From positions 1,488,001 through 1,552,000 of the forward strand of contig NZ_CP012750.1 in assembly GCF_001302565.1 (NCBI RefSeq): a DNA stretch of 64,000 nt, read 5' to 3'. Positions 8,243 through 15,977 of the stretch are shown here, one piece after another. How positions within the stretch are numbered: position 1 is the first letter of the stretch; every line of letters starts with the position of its first letter. The position numbers and the translations under genes were made by a program. The DNA is from Glutamicibacter halophytocola. GTDB lineage: Bacteria; Actinomycetota; Actinomycetes; Actinomycetales; Micrococcaceae. A model generated the notes under the pieces. It worked only from the letters and a program-made list of their open reading frames with translations, was not told the DNA's origin and did not search any database.

Positions 8243-9984
8243 CGGCTGACCACCTTGTCGTAGTTTGGTTTCGCACGGAGATCCAGGTGCGTGGAGCGGG
8301 TGATCGACCCGTCGCAGTCAAGGAAAACTACCTCATCGGCCGTGGCCAGCAAGGTCGGAGAGGTGCTCAGGATGAGCAGGGTTCCAGCACTTGTCCCGGT
8401 CGCTTGGGCATGTTCCCTCCAGCGGAGTATTCCTTGGGCGATGTTCGCTTCGGTCACCGAGTCCACTGCGCTGGTGGGTTCTTGCAGCACCCTGACCAGA
8501 GGACCACCCGCCAGAGCACGGGCAAGGGCAACCCGTTGTCGTTGCCCTCCGGAAAGGTTGAAGCCACGTCCCTCTACCAGATGCTCAATGCCCTCGGGAT
8601 AGTTTTCCAGTAGTTCGTCAACGCCGCTGGCACTAAGCAGCAGCTGCAGCGTCCGCGGGTCCGGAAGCGGCGCTGCGCCAAGAATATTTTCCCTGATGCT
8701 GCCTTCAATCAAATGCGACTGATGCGGGGCGAGGCGCAACAGGAGTGGAAGGTAGGCCGGATCGATCAGTGAAATGTCGATCCCGTCGAGCAGTAGGCGA
8801 GGACCCGGTGCGGACGAAGATTGAGTCATTTTCGGCTCGCAGGAGCCGAGGCTGAAGATCGTGGCAAGCTGTGCGCGCAGGGAATCTTCTGCGCAAACCA
8901 GCACTGTGAAGCCACCCGGCATAAAGGTGAGTGGACTTTCCGCTATTGCGGGCCATTCGATGGACAGGGTGGAATCTGAACGAGGCACCGGGCGTTGTTT
9001 CCCCGATGGATTCGCACCGTCTGCCAGCAACGCTGCAACACGTTCGGCTGCGGCCAACGATCGGGTGCGGGCCTCGACTGTGGAGACCAAGGTGCCCAGG
9101 GGAGTGGACAGGAACTGTGCGACGCCCATGACGCCCAGCAATGCTCCGATGCTCATGGAGCCCGCGGCCACCTGCCAGGAACCCAGGCCTGCGGCGGCAA
9201 GCAAAACCGTCCCGGAAACCAGAACCTGAGCAGCATCGATGCGTCCGGACGCGGATGCTGAAACAATGCCAGCGGTGGCGGCGCGTTGGCTGGCATCACG
9301 GTAGCGAGCGGCAGCCTGGTCGTGCCCGCCGATTCCGCGCAGCACTTGCACCCCGGCCATGAGATCGGCGGCAGCGGCCCCTGACGCAGCGATATCGGAT
9401 TGAAGATTATCGCTGGCCTTGCTCAGCCGTGGAGTGAGCCAGCGAAGTGCCGCCATGCCCAAGGGGGTGATGATCAGGACCGACAGGCCCACCCACAGGT
9501 TGGCCCAGATCAGGTACACGGCGCAGACTAGTAGGCCGCCCAGTGCGCTGAAGCCCAGTGAGGCTTGGCGAATGACTGAGGCGCAGACGTCGGTATCTAC
9601 CGAGGTGATGGTGGCGATTTCTCCTGGCATGCGGGCGGTTCGTGGCCGATACCCCGGGGATAGGACATGTTCGGCAATCCGTGTGCGCAGGAGGTAGACC
9701 TGCCGGTTCATTCCTGAATTTCCTAGTCGGGCGCCAAATCGGTAGCCGAAGGAGAGCATGGCGAAACACAGTCCCAAGGCGATGAGCCAGAGGATTAGGT
9801 GGATCAGTGCACCACCGGCTATCGCATGATCGATGGTTGCGCCGATCAATGCAGGGACGAGGGCTTCGCCAGCGGTCCAACAGGAAAGGAGGGCAACCGC
9901 AGCGATGATTCGGGTGCGTTCCGCGATCAGCAGGGAACGCAACAGCAGGGGCCCGTCTGGGCGAGATGAGGACATGCAATTCAT
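8239..9984 (-). CDS. Exporter-fold ABC transporter subunit lacking a P-loop (IrtA/YbtP-like)
   Basis: A 581-residue half-transporter with six membrane helices (~25-300) and a C-terminal nucleotide-binding domain. The signature is canonical (LSGGQRQRVALARAL from 477). The place of Walker A (358-372) reads GFTVLVCAEDSLRAQ with no GxxGxGKS. Walker B is VRVLQE, with the Asp replaced by Gln, and the H-loop His is replaced in LSTSP. ATP binding at its own P-loop is therefore unlikely; its signature should complete the partner's site. First gene of the leftward arm of the siderophore locus, starting 27 bp from the iron box. No clear ribosome binding site is seen; the second ATG at 9975 is also possible. 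Confidence 0.85.
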   Translation of the reverse strand: MNCMSSSRPDGPLLLRSLLIAERTRIIAAVALLSCWTAGEALVPALIGATIDHAIAGGALIHLILWLIALGLCFAMLSFGYRFGARLGNSGMNRQVYLLRTRIAEHVLSPGYRPRTARMPGEIATITSVDTDVCASVIRQASLGFSALGGLLVCAVYLIWANLWVGLSVLIITPLGMAALRWLTPRLSKASDNLQSDIAASGAAAADLMAGVQVLRGIGGHDQAAARYRDASQRAATAGIVSASASGRIDAAQVLVSGTVLLAAAGLGSWQVAAGSMSIGALLGVMGVAQFLSTPLGTLVSTVEARTRSLAAAERVAALLADGANPSGKQRPVPRSDSTLSIEWPAIAESPLTFMPGGFTVLVCAEDSLRAQLATIFSLGSCEPKMTQSSSAPGPRLLLDGIDISLIDPAYLPLLLRLAPHQSHLIEGSIRENILGAAPLPDPRTLQLLLSASGVDELLENYPEGIEHLVEGRGFNLSGGQRQRVALARALAGGPLVRVLQEPTSAVDSVTEANIAQGILRWREHAQATGTSAGTLLILSTSPTLLATADEVVFLDCDGSITRSTHLDLRAKPNYDKVVSR

Positions 9985-10014
9985 AATATGTTATAAATAT
10001 GATTCGTAACTAAC

Positions 10015-10033
10015 ATAGGTTAGCCTATGTTAA
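10015..10033. promoter_or_regulatory. DtxR/IdeR-type iron box between the divergent siderophore operons
   Basis: ATAGGTTAGCCTATGTTAA matches the known DtxR/IdeR consensus TTAGGTTAGCCTAACCTAA at 15 of 19 positions and includes the full AGGTTAGCCTA core. It is part of a longer perfect inverted repeat (10011-10032, TAACATAGG-TTAG-CCTATGTTA). It lies between the divergently transcribed ABC pair and the binding-protein operon, so an iron-loaded repressor would shut both arms. Derived from sequence match and position. Confidence 0.85.
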
Positions 10034-10100
10034 GTTCATCCAGCTGTGCGGCCTACTGGCCCCGCGCTCACTCACCCCTCCATTCCTAAGGATCACTCGC

Positions 10101-11090
10101 ATGCCCCGGATTACCCCGCGAGCCTTCATGGCGCCTGCTGCGCTATTGGCGCTCGCTTCCCTTTCACTCACCGGTTGCGGACAAACTTCGGGCCAAGCCG
10201 CCGAAGACGCCTCGCCATCAGCGGATCAAGCGCCACTGAAGACGGTGGACCCGCAGGGCCATGAGGTGAGCTTGGACAACCAGCCGGCCGCCGCATTGGG
10301 CTTCTACACCACCGACGTTGATATCTTGGCCACTCTTGGGATACCGCTGGCCGCGGAGCAGCCAATCCGCGGCGATTCCGGGTTTACGACGTTCCCCGAC
10401 TACTTTCCGCAGGAAGCACTCAGTGGGGTGACCCCCTTTGCCAACTACCCGGAATTCAACTACGAGCGGGTATTGGGTGCAGGGCCTGATTTCATCCTCA
10501 ATGGGCTGGGCTACGACGCCGAAGTCCACGAAAAGCTCGCAGCGATCGCGCCGACCTATACGACTAACGCCTTTGATGGTGAAAGCTGGCAGTCGCACTT
10601 CGAGCGGACTGCCAAGGACTTGGGCCGCCAAGAACAGTACGACCAATGGTTGAACGCCTATGAAGAACACGGCGCAGAAGCCAAGAAGTCCATAGACGCG
10701 GCGGGCAATGGGGATCTGACGGTCGCTACCTTGGGCTACTGGGACGGAAAGGTCAATGTCGACTGCTATTCCTACTTGGAGTGCGGTGTCTTCGACACGA
10801 TCGGCTTGAAGACCGAAAAACTGAGCAAGCAGAAGGGGTTGAGCTTGTCCTTGGAGGAGCTGGACCAGCTCAAGAATGTTGACGCCGTATGGATGTCCAT
10901 GGGTGTAGGCGACGATGCTAGAGCAGAGCTAGACAAGTCCATTGCCGCCATGGAGAAGTCGCCATATTGGAAGAATCTGCCATTTGTAAAAAATAACCGG
11001 ATCTACACGTACAACATGGAGATGACCTATGGCTCGCCCTCTGGCGCCGTAGCGTTCATGGATCAAGTACGCAGCGATCTAGCCAAGTAG
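10101..11090 (+). CDS. Iron-siderophore ABC transporter substrate-binding lipoprotein
   Basis: A 329-residue lipoprotein. The signal peptide ends in a lipobox LSLTGC, so the mature protein begins at about Cys26. The remainder has the two-lobed class III (FecB/FhuD) pattern: an opening strand with TVDPQGHEVSL, LGFYTTDVDILATLGIPLA, then FNYERVLGAGPDFILNGLGY, and a C-terminal region ending near NNRIYTYNMEM. AAGGATCACTCGC precedes the ATG. First gene of the rightward arm controlled by the iron box. It should deliver ferric siderophore to the FecCD permeases encoded two genes downstream. Confidence 0.9.
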   Translation: MPRITPRAFMAPAALLALASLSLTGCGQTSGQAAEDASPSADQAPLKTVDPQGHEVSLDNQPAAALGFYTTDVDILATLGIPLAAEQPIRGDSGFTTFPDYFPQEALSGVTPFANYPEFNYERVLGAGPDFILNGLGYDAEVHEKLAAIAPTYTTNAFDGESWQSHFERTAKDLGRQEQYDQWLNAYEEHGAEAKKSIDAAGNGDLTVATLGYWDGKVNVDCYSYLECGVFDTIGLKTEKLSKQKGLSLSLEELDQLKNVDAVWMSMGVGDDARAELDKSIAAMEKSPYWKNLPFVKNNRIYTYNMEMTYGSPSGAVAFMDQVRSDLAK

Positions 11091-11245
11091 GCCAGGAGTG
11101 CCCGGTGGCCGGGCGCGGTACTGAAAATTTGCATTGCCCGCTCCGGCCATCCGGTCGCCAAGCTAAACTTCCCCAACACACATCAGCCTCTGAATCACTA
11201 GTGACCCCAAATATCGCTGGTGCATCGCATCATCAGGATCAGCCA

Positions 11246-12121
11246 ATGGAAATCTTTGAAGCTACAGTTCAATCCACTCATCATCTCTCGCCCACATTGA
11301 AGCGATTGCGCTTTGGCGTACACGGTTTTACCAGCACCGGCATTGGCGATGAATACGTCAGGCTCTTCTTCCCCCACACCAAAGATCGCAACCTGCTCAG
11401 CCTGCCGGTCGCTGATGGCGATAGCTGGCGCACGGTCGAGGGACAGCCCGATGCGCCGATGCGCACTTACACCATCCGCGAAGCCGGCGACGGATGGATC
11501 GAAATTGACTTTGTGGTCCACGACGGCGGCATTGCAGCCGCCTGGGCGCTTGACGCGCAAGTTGGCGACCGGATAGGGCTTAATTCGCCCACGGGCCTCT
11601 ATGAGTGCCCGCCAGATGCTACATCACAAGTGCTGATCTGTGACCTGACTGGTTTGCCTGCGGCCGTGCGCATTGCAGAACTGAGTGATGCCCGGATGCG
11701 TACCGAACTAGTAGTGGAAATTCCCGACGATTCGTCTCGTCTAGATCTCTCGCACGTGCCTCAGCTGGTGGTCCAGTGGATTGTGGCAGGCAATGGGGTA
11801 GCCCCAAGCGTACTTCCTCAGGTTGCCCGCAAAGCTGTGGAACAACTGGTCGATGGCGAGCCGCGTCCCTACGTGTGGGTGGCCGGTCAATCCGCAGCGT
11901 TGCGGGAAATTCGCAAGATGCTGCATCGGGAACTGCGCTGGCCCAACACCCAGTACAAGGTGATCGGCTACTGGGTGGAGCAGGCAGAAAAATGGCGTGA
12001 AAGGTGGGATGCCTTGGATGCTTCGACCAAATCCTCCCTGGACGCACTGTGGGACAGTTTTGAAGACAAGGACGAAGCACTTATTGCCTACGAATCTGAA
12101 CTTGCGCGCTTGGGATTATGA
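11246..12121 (+). CDS. Siderophore-interacting FAD-dependent ferric reductase (SIP family)
   Basis: A 291-residue flavoprotein of the SIP/ViuB family. It has the FAD-binding MRTYTIRE motif followed by IEIDFVVHDGG, a PTGLYECP segment, and the family's C-terminal WVAGQSAALREIRKMLHREL and YKVIGYW motifs for the nicotinamide nucleotide. These enzymes reduce ferric iron in imported siderophores in the cytoplasm. I chose the ATG at 11246 (preceded by CAGGATC) because the longer GTG frame from 11105 adds 47 low-complexity residues that family members do not have. It overlaps the next gene by 4 bp. In IrtA this domain is fused to an ABC subunit; here it is a separate protein beside an IrtAB-like pair. 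Confidence 0.9.
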   Translation: MEIFEATVQSTHHLSPTLKRLRFGVHGFTSTGIGDEYVRLFFPHTKDRNLLSLPVADGDSWRTVEGQPDAPMRTYTIREAGDGWIEIDFVVHDGGIAAAWALDAQVGDRIGLNSPTGLYECPPDATSQVLICDLTGLPAAVRIAELSDARMRTELVVEIPDDSSRLDLSHVPQLVVQWIVAGNGVAPSVLPQVARKAVEQLVDGEPRPYVWVAGQSAALREIRKMLHRELRWPNTQYKVIGYWVEQAEKWRERWDALDASTKSSLDALWDSFEDKDEALIAYESELARLGL

Positions 12122-13248
12122 TCATGGCGGCCTCCACGCAACGTGCCAATACCAAAGATGCACCGCCCATAGCCTCAGTACTGCAGGTGAAGACGAATGC
12201 GTCGCAGGGCACGGTTAAACATGCTGCCGCAGGCAGCCAGGTGGATTCCACCGGGGCTAAACTCGCCTGGCTAGTCGGCCTGTTGCTGCTCCTTGCCTTT
12301 ATCATATTGTGTTCATTGGCTTTTGGCAGCCGGCATATAGATCTGTCGGTGGCCTGGCGCAGCATCGTGGAGCCATCGTTGAATTCAGAAGAAGTCCAGG
12401 TCATCAGGCAATTGAGAATCCCGCGAACCGTATTGGGCTTGTTGGCGGGAATCGCGTTGGGTGTAGCCGGAGCGCTGATTCAGGCCCTAACTCGAAATCC
12501 CCTGGCGGATCCAGGCATCCTCGGGGTGAACGCCGGAGCTCAATTTTCACTGGTTGCGGCCAGCTTCTTCCTCGGTTCCCTCTCCGTCATGGCTTCGATA
12601 TGGTGGGCACTGGCCGGAGCCTTGGTGGCCACCCTCGCGGTGTATGGCCTATCCCTGTCGCGCCGCGGGCGCAGTGCAGAACCCGCCACGTTGGTGCTAG
12701 CCGGTGTCGCTTTTGGCGCAGTTCTTTCCGGCGTCACCACGGCCCTCGTCTTACTCAGGCCACAAATTTTTGACATGATGCGGGTGTACTCAGCCGGAAA
12801 CCTCAATGGACATGAGCTTTCCACGGTCATGGTGATCGTGCCCTTCGTTGCGGCGGGGCTTCTAATTTCGCTGTGCAGTGCCGGTTCGCTGAATGCGATA
12901 GCTTTGGGTGATGCTCCGGCCAAGGCCTTGGGCGTGCGTATCGCCCCGGTGCGTATTGCTGTAATTGCCTCGGTGACGCTTTTGTGCGGAGCTGCCACTG
13001 CCTTGGCGGGCCCAATCGGATTTGTCGGTTTGATGATTCCGCATGTGGTGCGGTGGCTCTTTGGCGTCCAGCAGGGGTGGATTCTGATTTTCACCACGGT
13101 GCTCGCTCCGGTCCTCCTGCTTGGCTCGGACATCCTTGGCAGGATCATTCTTCCCCATGCAGAGGTTTCGGCCGGCATCGTCACGGCCTTCGTGGGGGCG
13201 CCGATGCTTTTGATCTTGGCTCGCCGAAAGAAGGCGAGCACGCTGTGA
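12118..13248 (+). CDS. FecCD-family iron-siderophore ABC permease (first subunit)
   Basis: A 376-residue protein with about ten transmembrane helices. FecCD/BtuC signatures are RIPRTVLGLLAGIALGVAG near 100, then LIQALTRNPLADPGILGVNAGA, and the EAA-like loop GDAPAKALGV. LAGPIGFVGLMIPHVVR lies in the C-terminal half. It has a ~45-residue hydrophilic N-terminal extension. The ATG overlaps the SIP stop (ATGA). It forms the membrane channel with the next permease. Confidence 0.93.
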   Translation: MIMAASTQRANTKDAPPIASVLQVKTNASQGTVKHAAAGSQVDSTGAKLAWLVGLLLLLAFIILCSLAFGSRHIDLSVAWRSIVEPSLNSEEVQVIRQLRIPRTVLGLLAGIALGVAGALIQALTRNPLADPGILGVNAGAQFSLVAASFFLGSLSVMASIWWALAGALVATLAVYGLSLSRRGRSAEPATLVLAGVAFGAVLSGVTTALVLLRPQIFDMMRVYSAGNLNGHELSTVMVIVPFVAAGLLISLCSAGSLNAIALGDAPAKALGVRIAPVRIAVIASVTLLCGAATALAGPIGFVGLMIPHVVRWLFGVQQGWILIFTTVLAPVLLLGSDILGRIILPHAEVSAGIVTAFVGAPMLLILARRKKASTL

Positions 13249-14345
13249 ATAGCAAAAGCATTATTAGCCTTCCATCGCCTGTAGAACAGGCTGCCGCCCA
13301 GGGAATAGTTGTCCCTACAGGGCGTCGGGAAATCCAAATCGGGTTGGGCCGGTGGACTTGGCATGTTGACCGCACCTCAGCGTTGGTTGCCTCCGTGTTG
13401 GCATTGGCAGCCTTGCTCACCGGGTTTATCTCGCTGGCTTTGGGCGACATCCGTGTGCCTTTTGACCAGCTCCTGCCTGCCCTGTTGGGAGACTCTGAAC
13501 GTCGTTATGAGGTCGTCGTGCGTGATTGGCGATTGACCCGTGTGCTCCTGGCTCTGGTCTTCGGTTTTGCACTTGGCATTTCCGGTGCGATGTTCCAGTC
13601 TTTGACTCGCAATCCATTAGGCAGCCCGGACGTGATCGGATTCAGCTCCGGAGCGTACACGGTGGCCTTGGCTCTCATGTTATTCACTACCGCCGGTGCT
13701 GCACAGATTGCCATGGGATCTATCCTCGGAGGTTTGCTCGCTGCCGCCTTGGTGTTCATCATCGCAAGCAGAGATGGTGTCAACGGTTTCCGGCTCATCG
13801 TGGTTGGCATCGGTGTCGGGGCGATGCTGGCTTCGGCCAACACGTTTATGCTGTTAGCCGCTCAACGCCAGGTGGCCATGTCGGCCGCCGTCTGGGGATC
13901 TGGATCATTGAACTCGGTGAGCAATTCGGTCTTGGGGCCATCTTTAGTTGGCATCGCACTATTTGCCGTGGCAGCGGTATCCCTGCAACGGCAAGCCCGC
14001 ATCTTGGAGTGCGGTGATGCCTTGGCGATTTCGCTAGGCGTCAATGCGCGGCGTTTGCGTGCCTCGATGGTCATCGTTGGCGTCGGTTTGGTGGCCGTGA
14101 CTACTGCGGCAGCAGGACCCATTGCCTTTGTCGCTTTGGTTGCTCCGCAGATCGCCGCCCGGTTAACCGGAAGGTCAGAGTTGGATCTGCTCCCGGCCGG
14201 ATGCTTGGGAGCGCTGCTCTTGGTGTCGGCAGACACCATTGCCCGTGTAGCATTCATGCCCGTCCAGCTGCCGGTCGGTATCGTGACGGTTTGCCTAGGC
14301 GGCGTGTATTTAATTTGGTTGTTGGTTAGGGAGAGCCGTTCATGA
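13245..14345 (+). CDS. FecCD-family iron-siderophore ABC permease (second subunit)
   Basis: A 366-residue permease homologous to the preceding gene: RLTRVLLALVFGFALGISGA, MFQSLTRNPLGSPDVIGFSSGA, the GDALAISLGV coupling loop and AAGPIAFVALVAPQIA. I chose the GTG at 13245 because it overlaps the upstream stop as GTGA and follows GAAGGCGAG. The longer open frame from 12984 only reads through the upstream gene in another frame. It has a ~40-residue cytoplasmic N-terminus and about ten membrane helices. It pairs with the first permease as a heterodimer. Confidence 0.93.
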   Translation: MNSKSIISLPSPVEQAAAQGIVVPTGRREIQIGLGRWTWHVDRTSALVASVLALAALLTGFISLALGDIRVPFDQLLPALLGDSERRYEVVVRDWRLTRVLLALVFGFALGISGAMFQSLTRNPLGSPDVIGFSSGAYTVALALMLFTTAGAAQIAMGSILGGLLAAALVFIIASRDGVNGFRLIVVGIGVGAMLASANTFMLLAAQRQVAMSAAVWGSGSLNSVSNSVLGPSLVGIALFAVAAVSLQRQARILECGDALAISLGVNARRLRASMVIVGVGLVAVTTAAAGPIAFVALVAPQIAARLTGRSELDLLPAGCLGALLLVSADTIARVAFMPVQLPVGIVTVCLGGVYLIWLLVRESRS

Positions 14346-15223
14346 GTTCACTAGATACGGAACAAGCGGAGCACGTGCCAGGCCCGGCGTACTCGACTAG
14401 GGCCTCCGTCAAAAGCCATGAGCCGGTGGATGCGGGAAAGCTTGAGGTGCGAGCAGTTCGTTTGGGGTACGACCGCGTACCTGTAATTGAATCACTGGAT
14501 TTGTCCTTTGAACCAGGCAAGTTCACAGCGATTATCGGCCCCAATGGTTGTGGAAAATCGACATTGCTCAGCGCGCTGGCGCGACTTCTAAAGCCTACTT
14601 CGGGACAGATCCTGCTGGGTGATCTGGCTATTGATTCCTTTAAACCCAAGGCGTATGCGCGTGAGGTATCGCTACTGAGTCAACAGGCGGTGGCACCGTC
14701 CGGAATCACGGTCGCCCAGCTGGTTTCGAGGGGGCGTTTTCCTCATCAGGGGCTGCTTGCGCAGCACAGTAAGGAAGATGAGGCGGCAGTTCACCAGGCG
14801 TTGCTGTCTACTGGGACTCTGGACCTGGCGACACGGAGACTTTCTGATCTATCCGGCGGTCAACGTCAACGCGTTTGGGTGGCCACCACTCTGGCCCAGC
14901 AAGCGCCAATCTTGCTATTGGATGAGCCGACCACGTATATGGACGTTGCGCATCAAGTAGATCTACTTGATCTCTTCGCCATGCAACGTGATACAGGAAA
15001 AACGGTGATTGCGGTGCTTCACGACATCAATCAGGCGATGCGCTACGCCGATACTGTGGTGCTGATGCATGAGGGGAAAGTGCTGGCCAGCGGTGCTCCG
15101 GATGAAGTCATCACTGTGGAGAGCCTAGGCGCTGCATTCGGCGTTAACTGCGAGATTCATCCAGATCCGGTGACGGGCGGCCCGATGATGGTCACGGTTC
15201 CAGCCCCGCGTCGGTCCATGTGA
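14342..15223 (+). CDS. FecE/FepC-family iron-siderophore ABC transporter ATPase
   Basis: A 293-residue ATPase with Walker A GPNGCGKST, SLLSQQAVAPSGITVAQLVSRGRFPHQ (the extended Q-loop and GRxPH motif typical of FepC/FhuC), signature LSGGQRQRVWVATTLAQ, Walker B ILLLDEPTTYMD, and H-loop LHD. A hydrophilic N-terminal extension of ~35 residues precedes the domain. The ATG overlaps the permease stop by four bases. It completes the lipoprotein-SIP-permease-permease-ATPase importer. No clear terminator follows. Confidence 0.95.
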   Translation: MSSLDTEQAEHVPGPAYSTRASVKSHEPVDAGKLEVRAVRLGYDRVPVIESLDLSFEPGKFTAIIGPNGCGKSTLLSALARLLKPTSGQILLGDLAIDSFKPKAYAREVSLLSQQAVAPSGITVAQLVSRGRFPHQGLLAQHSKEDEAAVHQALLSTGTLDLATRRLSDLSGGQRQRVWVATTLAQQAPILLLDEPTTYMDVAHQVDLLDLFAMQRDTGKTVIAVLHDINQAMRYADTVVLMHEGKVLASGAPDEVITVESLGAAFGVNCEIHPDPVTGGPMMVTVPAPRRSM

Positions 15224-15977
15224 GTTGTTTCTTTCCCGTTTCGAAAATAAGGTGCGCGAAGTATTCTTTGATGTTGCACGTGCGGGCCCGTTGATACTGC
15301 CGAACTCGCACTGCTGTTAAGGATCCAGTTTCTGCAGGCACGTGGTGCCTAATGGACAACAATTGCGCAGCTAGGTGCGTGTGCGGATTGGTGCGATTCC
15401 GGCATGGCGTCGGCCACTGATCCGGCCCGAGCCAAACCCCAAGGCACTATAGGCAGGATAATGTTTGGCATACCCCAGAAGCATGTTAGCTTCGAGTCCC
15501 GAGGAGCGATGGCGCTCCCGGCGAATCGCAGCTCATCAACGGATCTACGGAGTGCAGTGGTGCGGAGCAAGATCGAGGGCGTGGAGCGACTTGCAAGCAG
15601 TCCATCAGATGGGATTCGTAGCCGGCAATGCTCGTTCGACATGGGCACTTAATTCTTGTTGTGGGAAATCCAATGAATCCTTCAATTCTTTGCTGATGTT
15701 TTTCCCGAGATTTGCTGGCAAAAGCCACGGTGTGAGCGTAGTCTATCGCCATATCGTTGTCTCGAATTGGGGGATTTGAAGACGCTTTGAAACACTCGCA
15801 TTCATTTCGCATCTTTAGATGTATTGGGGATTATTCCTGAGCCGTTGAGTCACTTGGGGTGACTGCACTGAGGTTTGGCCACTTAAAATGCAGGTCAGGG
15901 CCTCTACTTCGTACGCTCATTTGGTAGATCACTCCTGCGCCGGATGATTTGCCGCAGACATTCTTGTTGGGGGAAAG
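15224..15977. other. Long intergenic region before the giant surface-protein gene (754 bp)
   Basis: No credible gene, RNA or mobile-element remnant was recognised. Several short overlapping frames exist on both strands but lack ribosome binding sites and family motifs. The region should hold the promoter and a long 5' leader of the surface-protein gene. Its only clear structure is a perfect AGTCAC-5-GTGACT inverted repeat at 15848-15864. A ribosome binding site (GGGGGAAAG) sits at the right end. Confidence 0.45.
15848..15864. promoter_or_regulatory. Inverted repeat upstream of the surface-protein gene, possible operator
   Basis: AGTCAC (15848-15853) and GTGACT (15859-15864) are exact inverted copies around a 5-bp centre, 114 bp upstream of the start codon. 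This could be an activator or repressor site. No family consensus was recognised. Confidence 0.3.

Noticed and set aside
11105..11245. Longer GTG start for the siderophore-interacting protein
   Set aside because: It would add 47 residues absent from the family, begins inside a GC hairpin and lacks a ribosome binding site; the ATG at 11246 fits better.
15404..15812. Overlapping short frames in the gap before the surface-protein gene, considered as a transposase or integrase remnant
   Set aside because: No catalytic motif, terminal inverted repeat or target duplication could be found, and the frames overlap each other on both strands.
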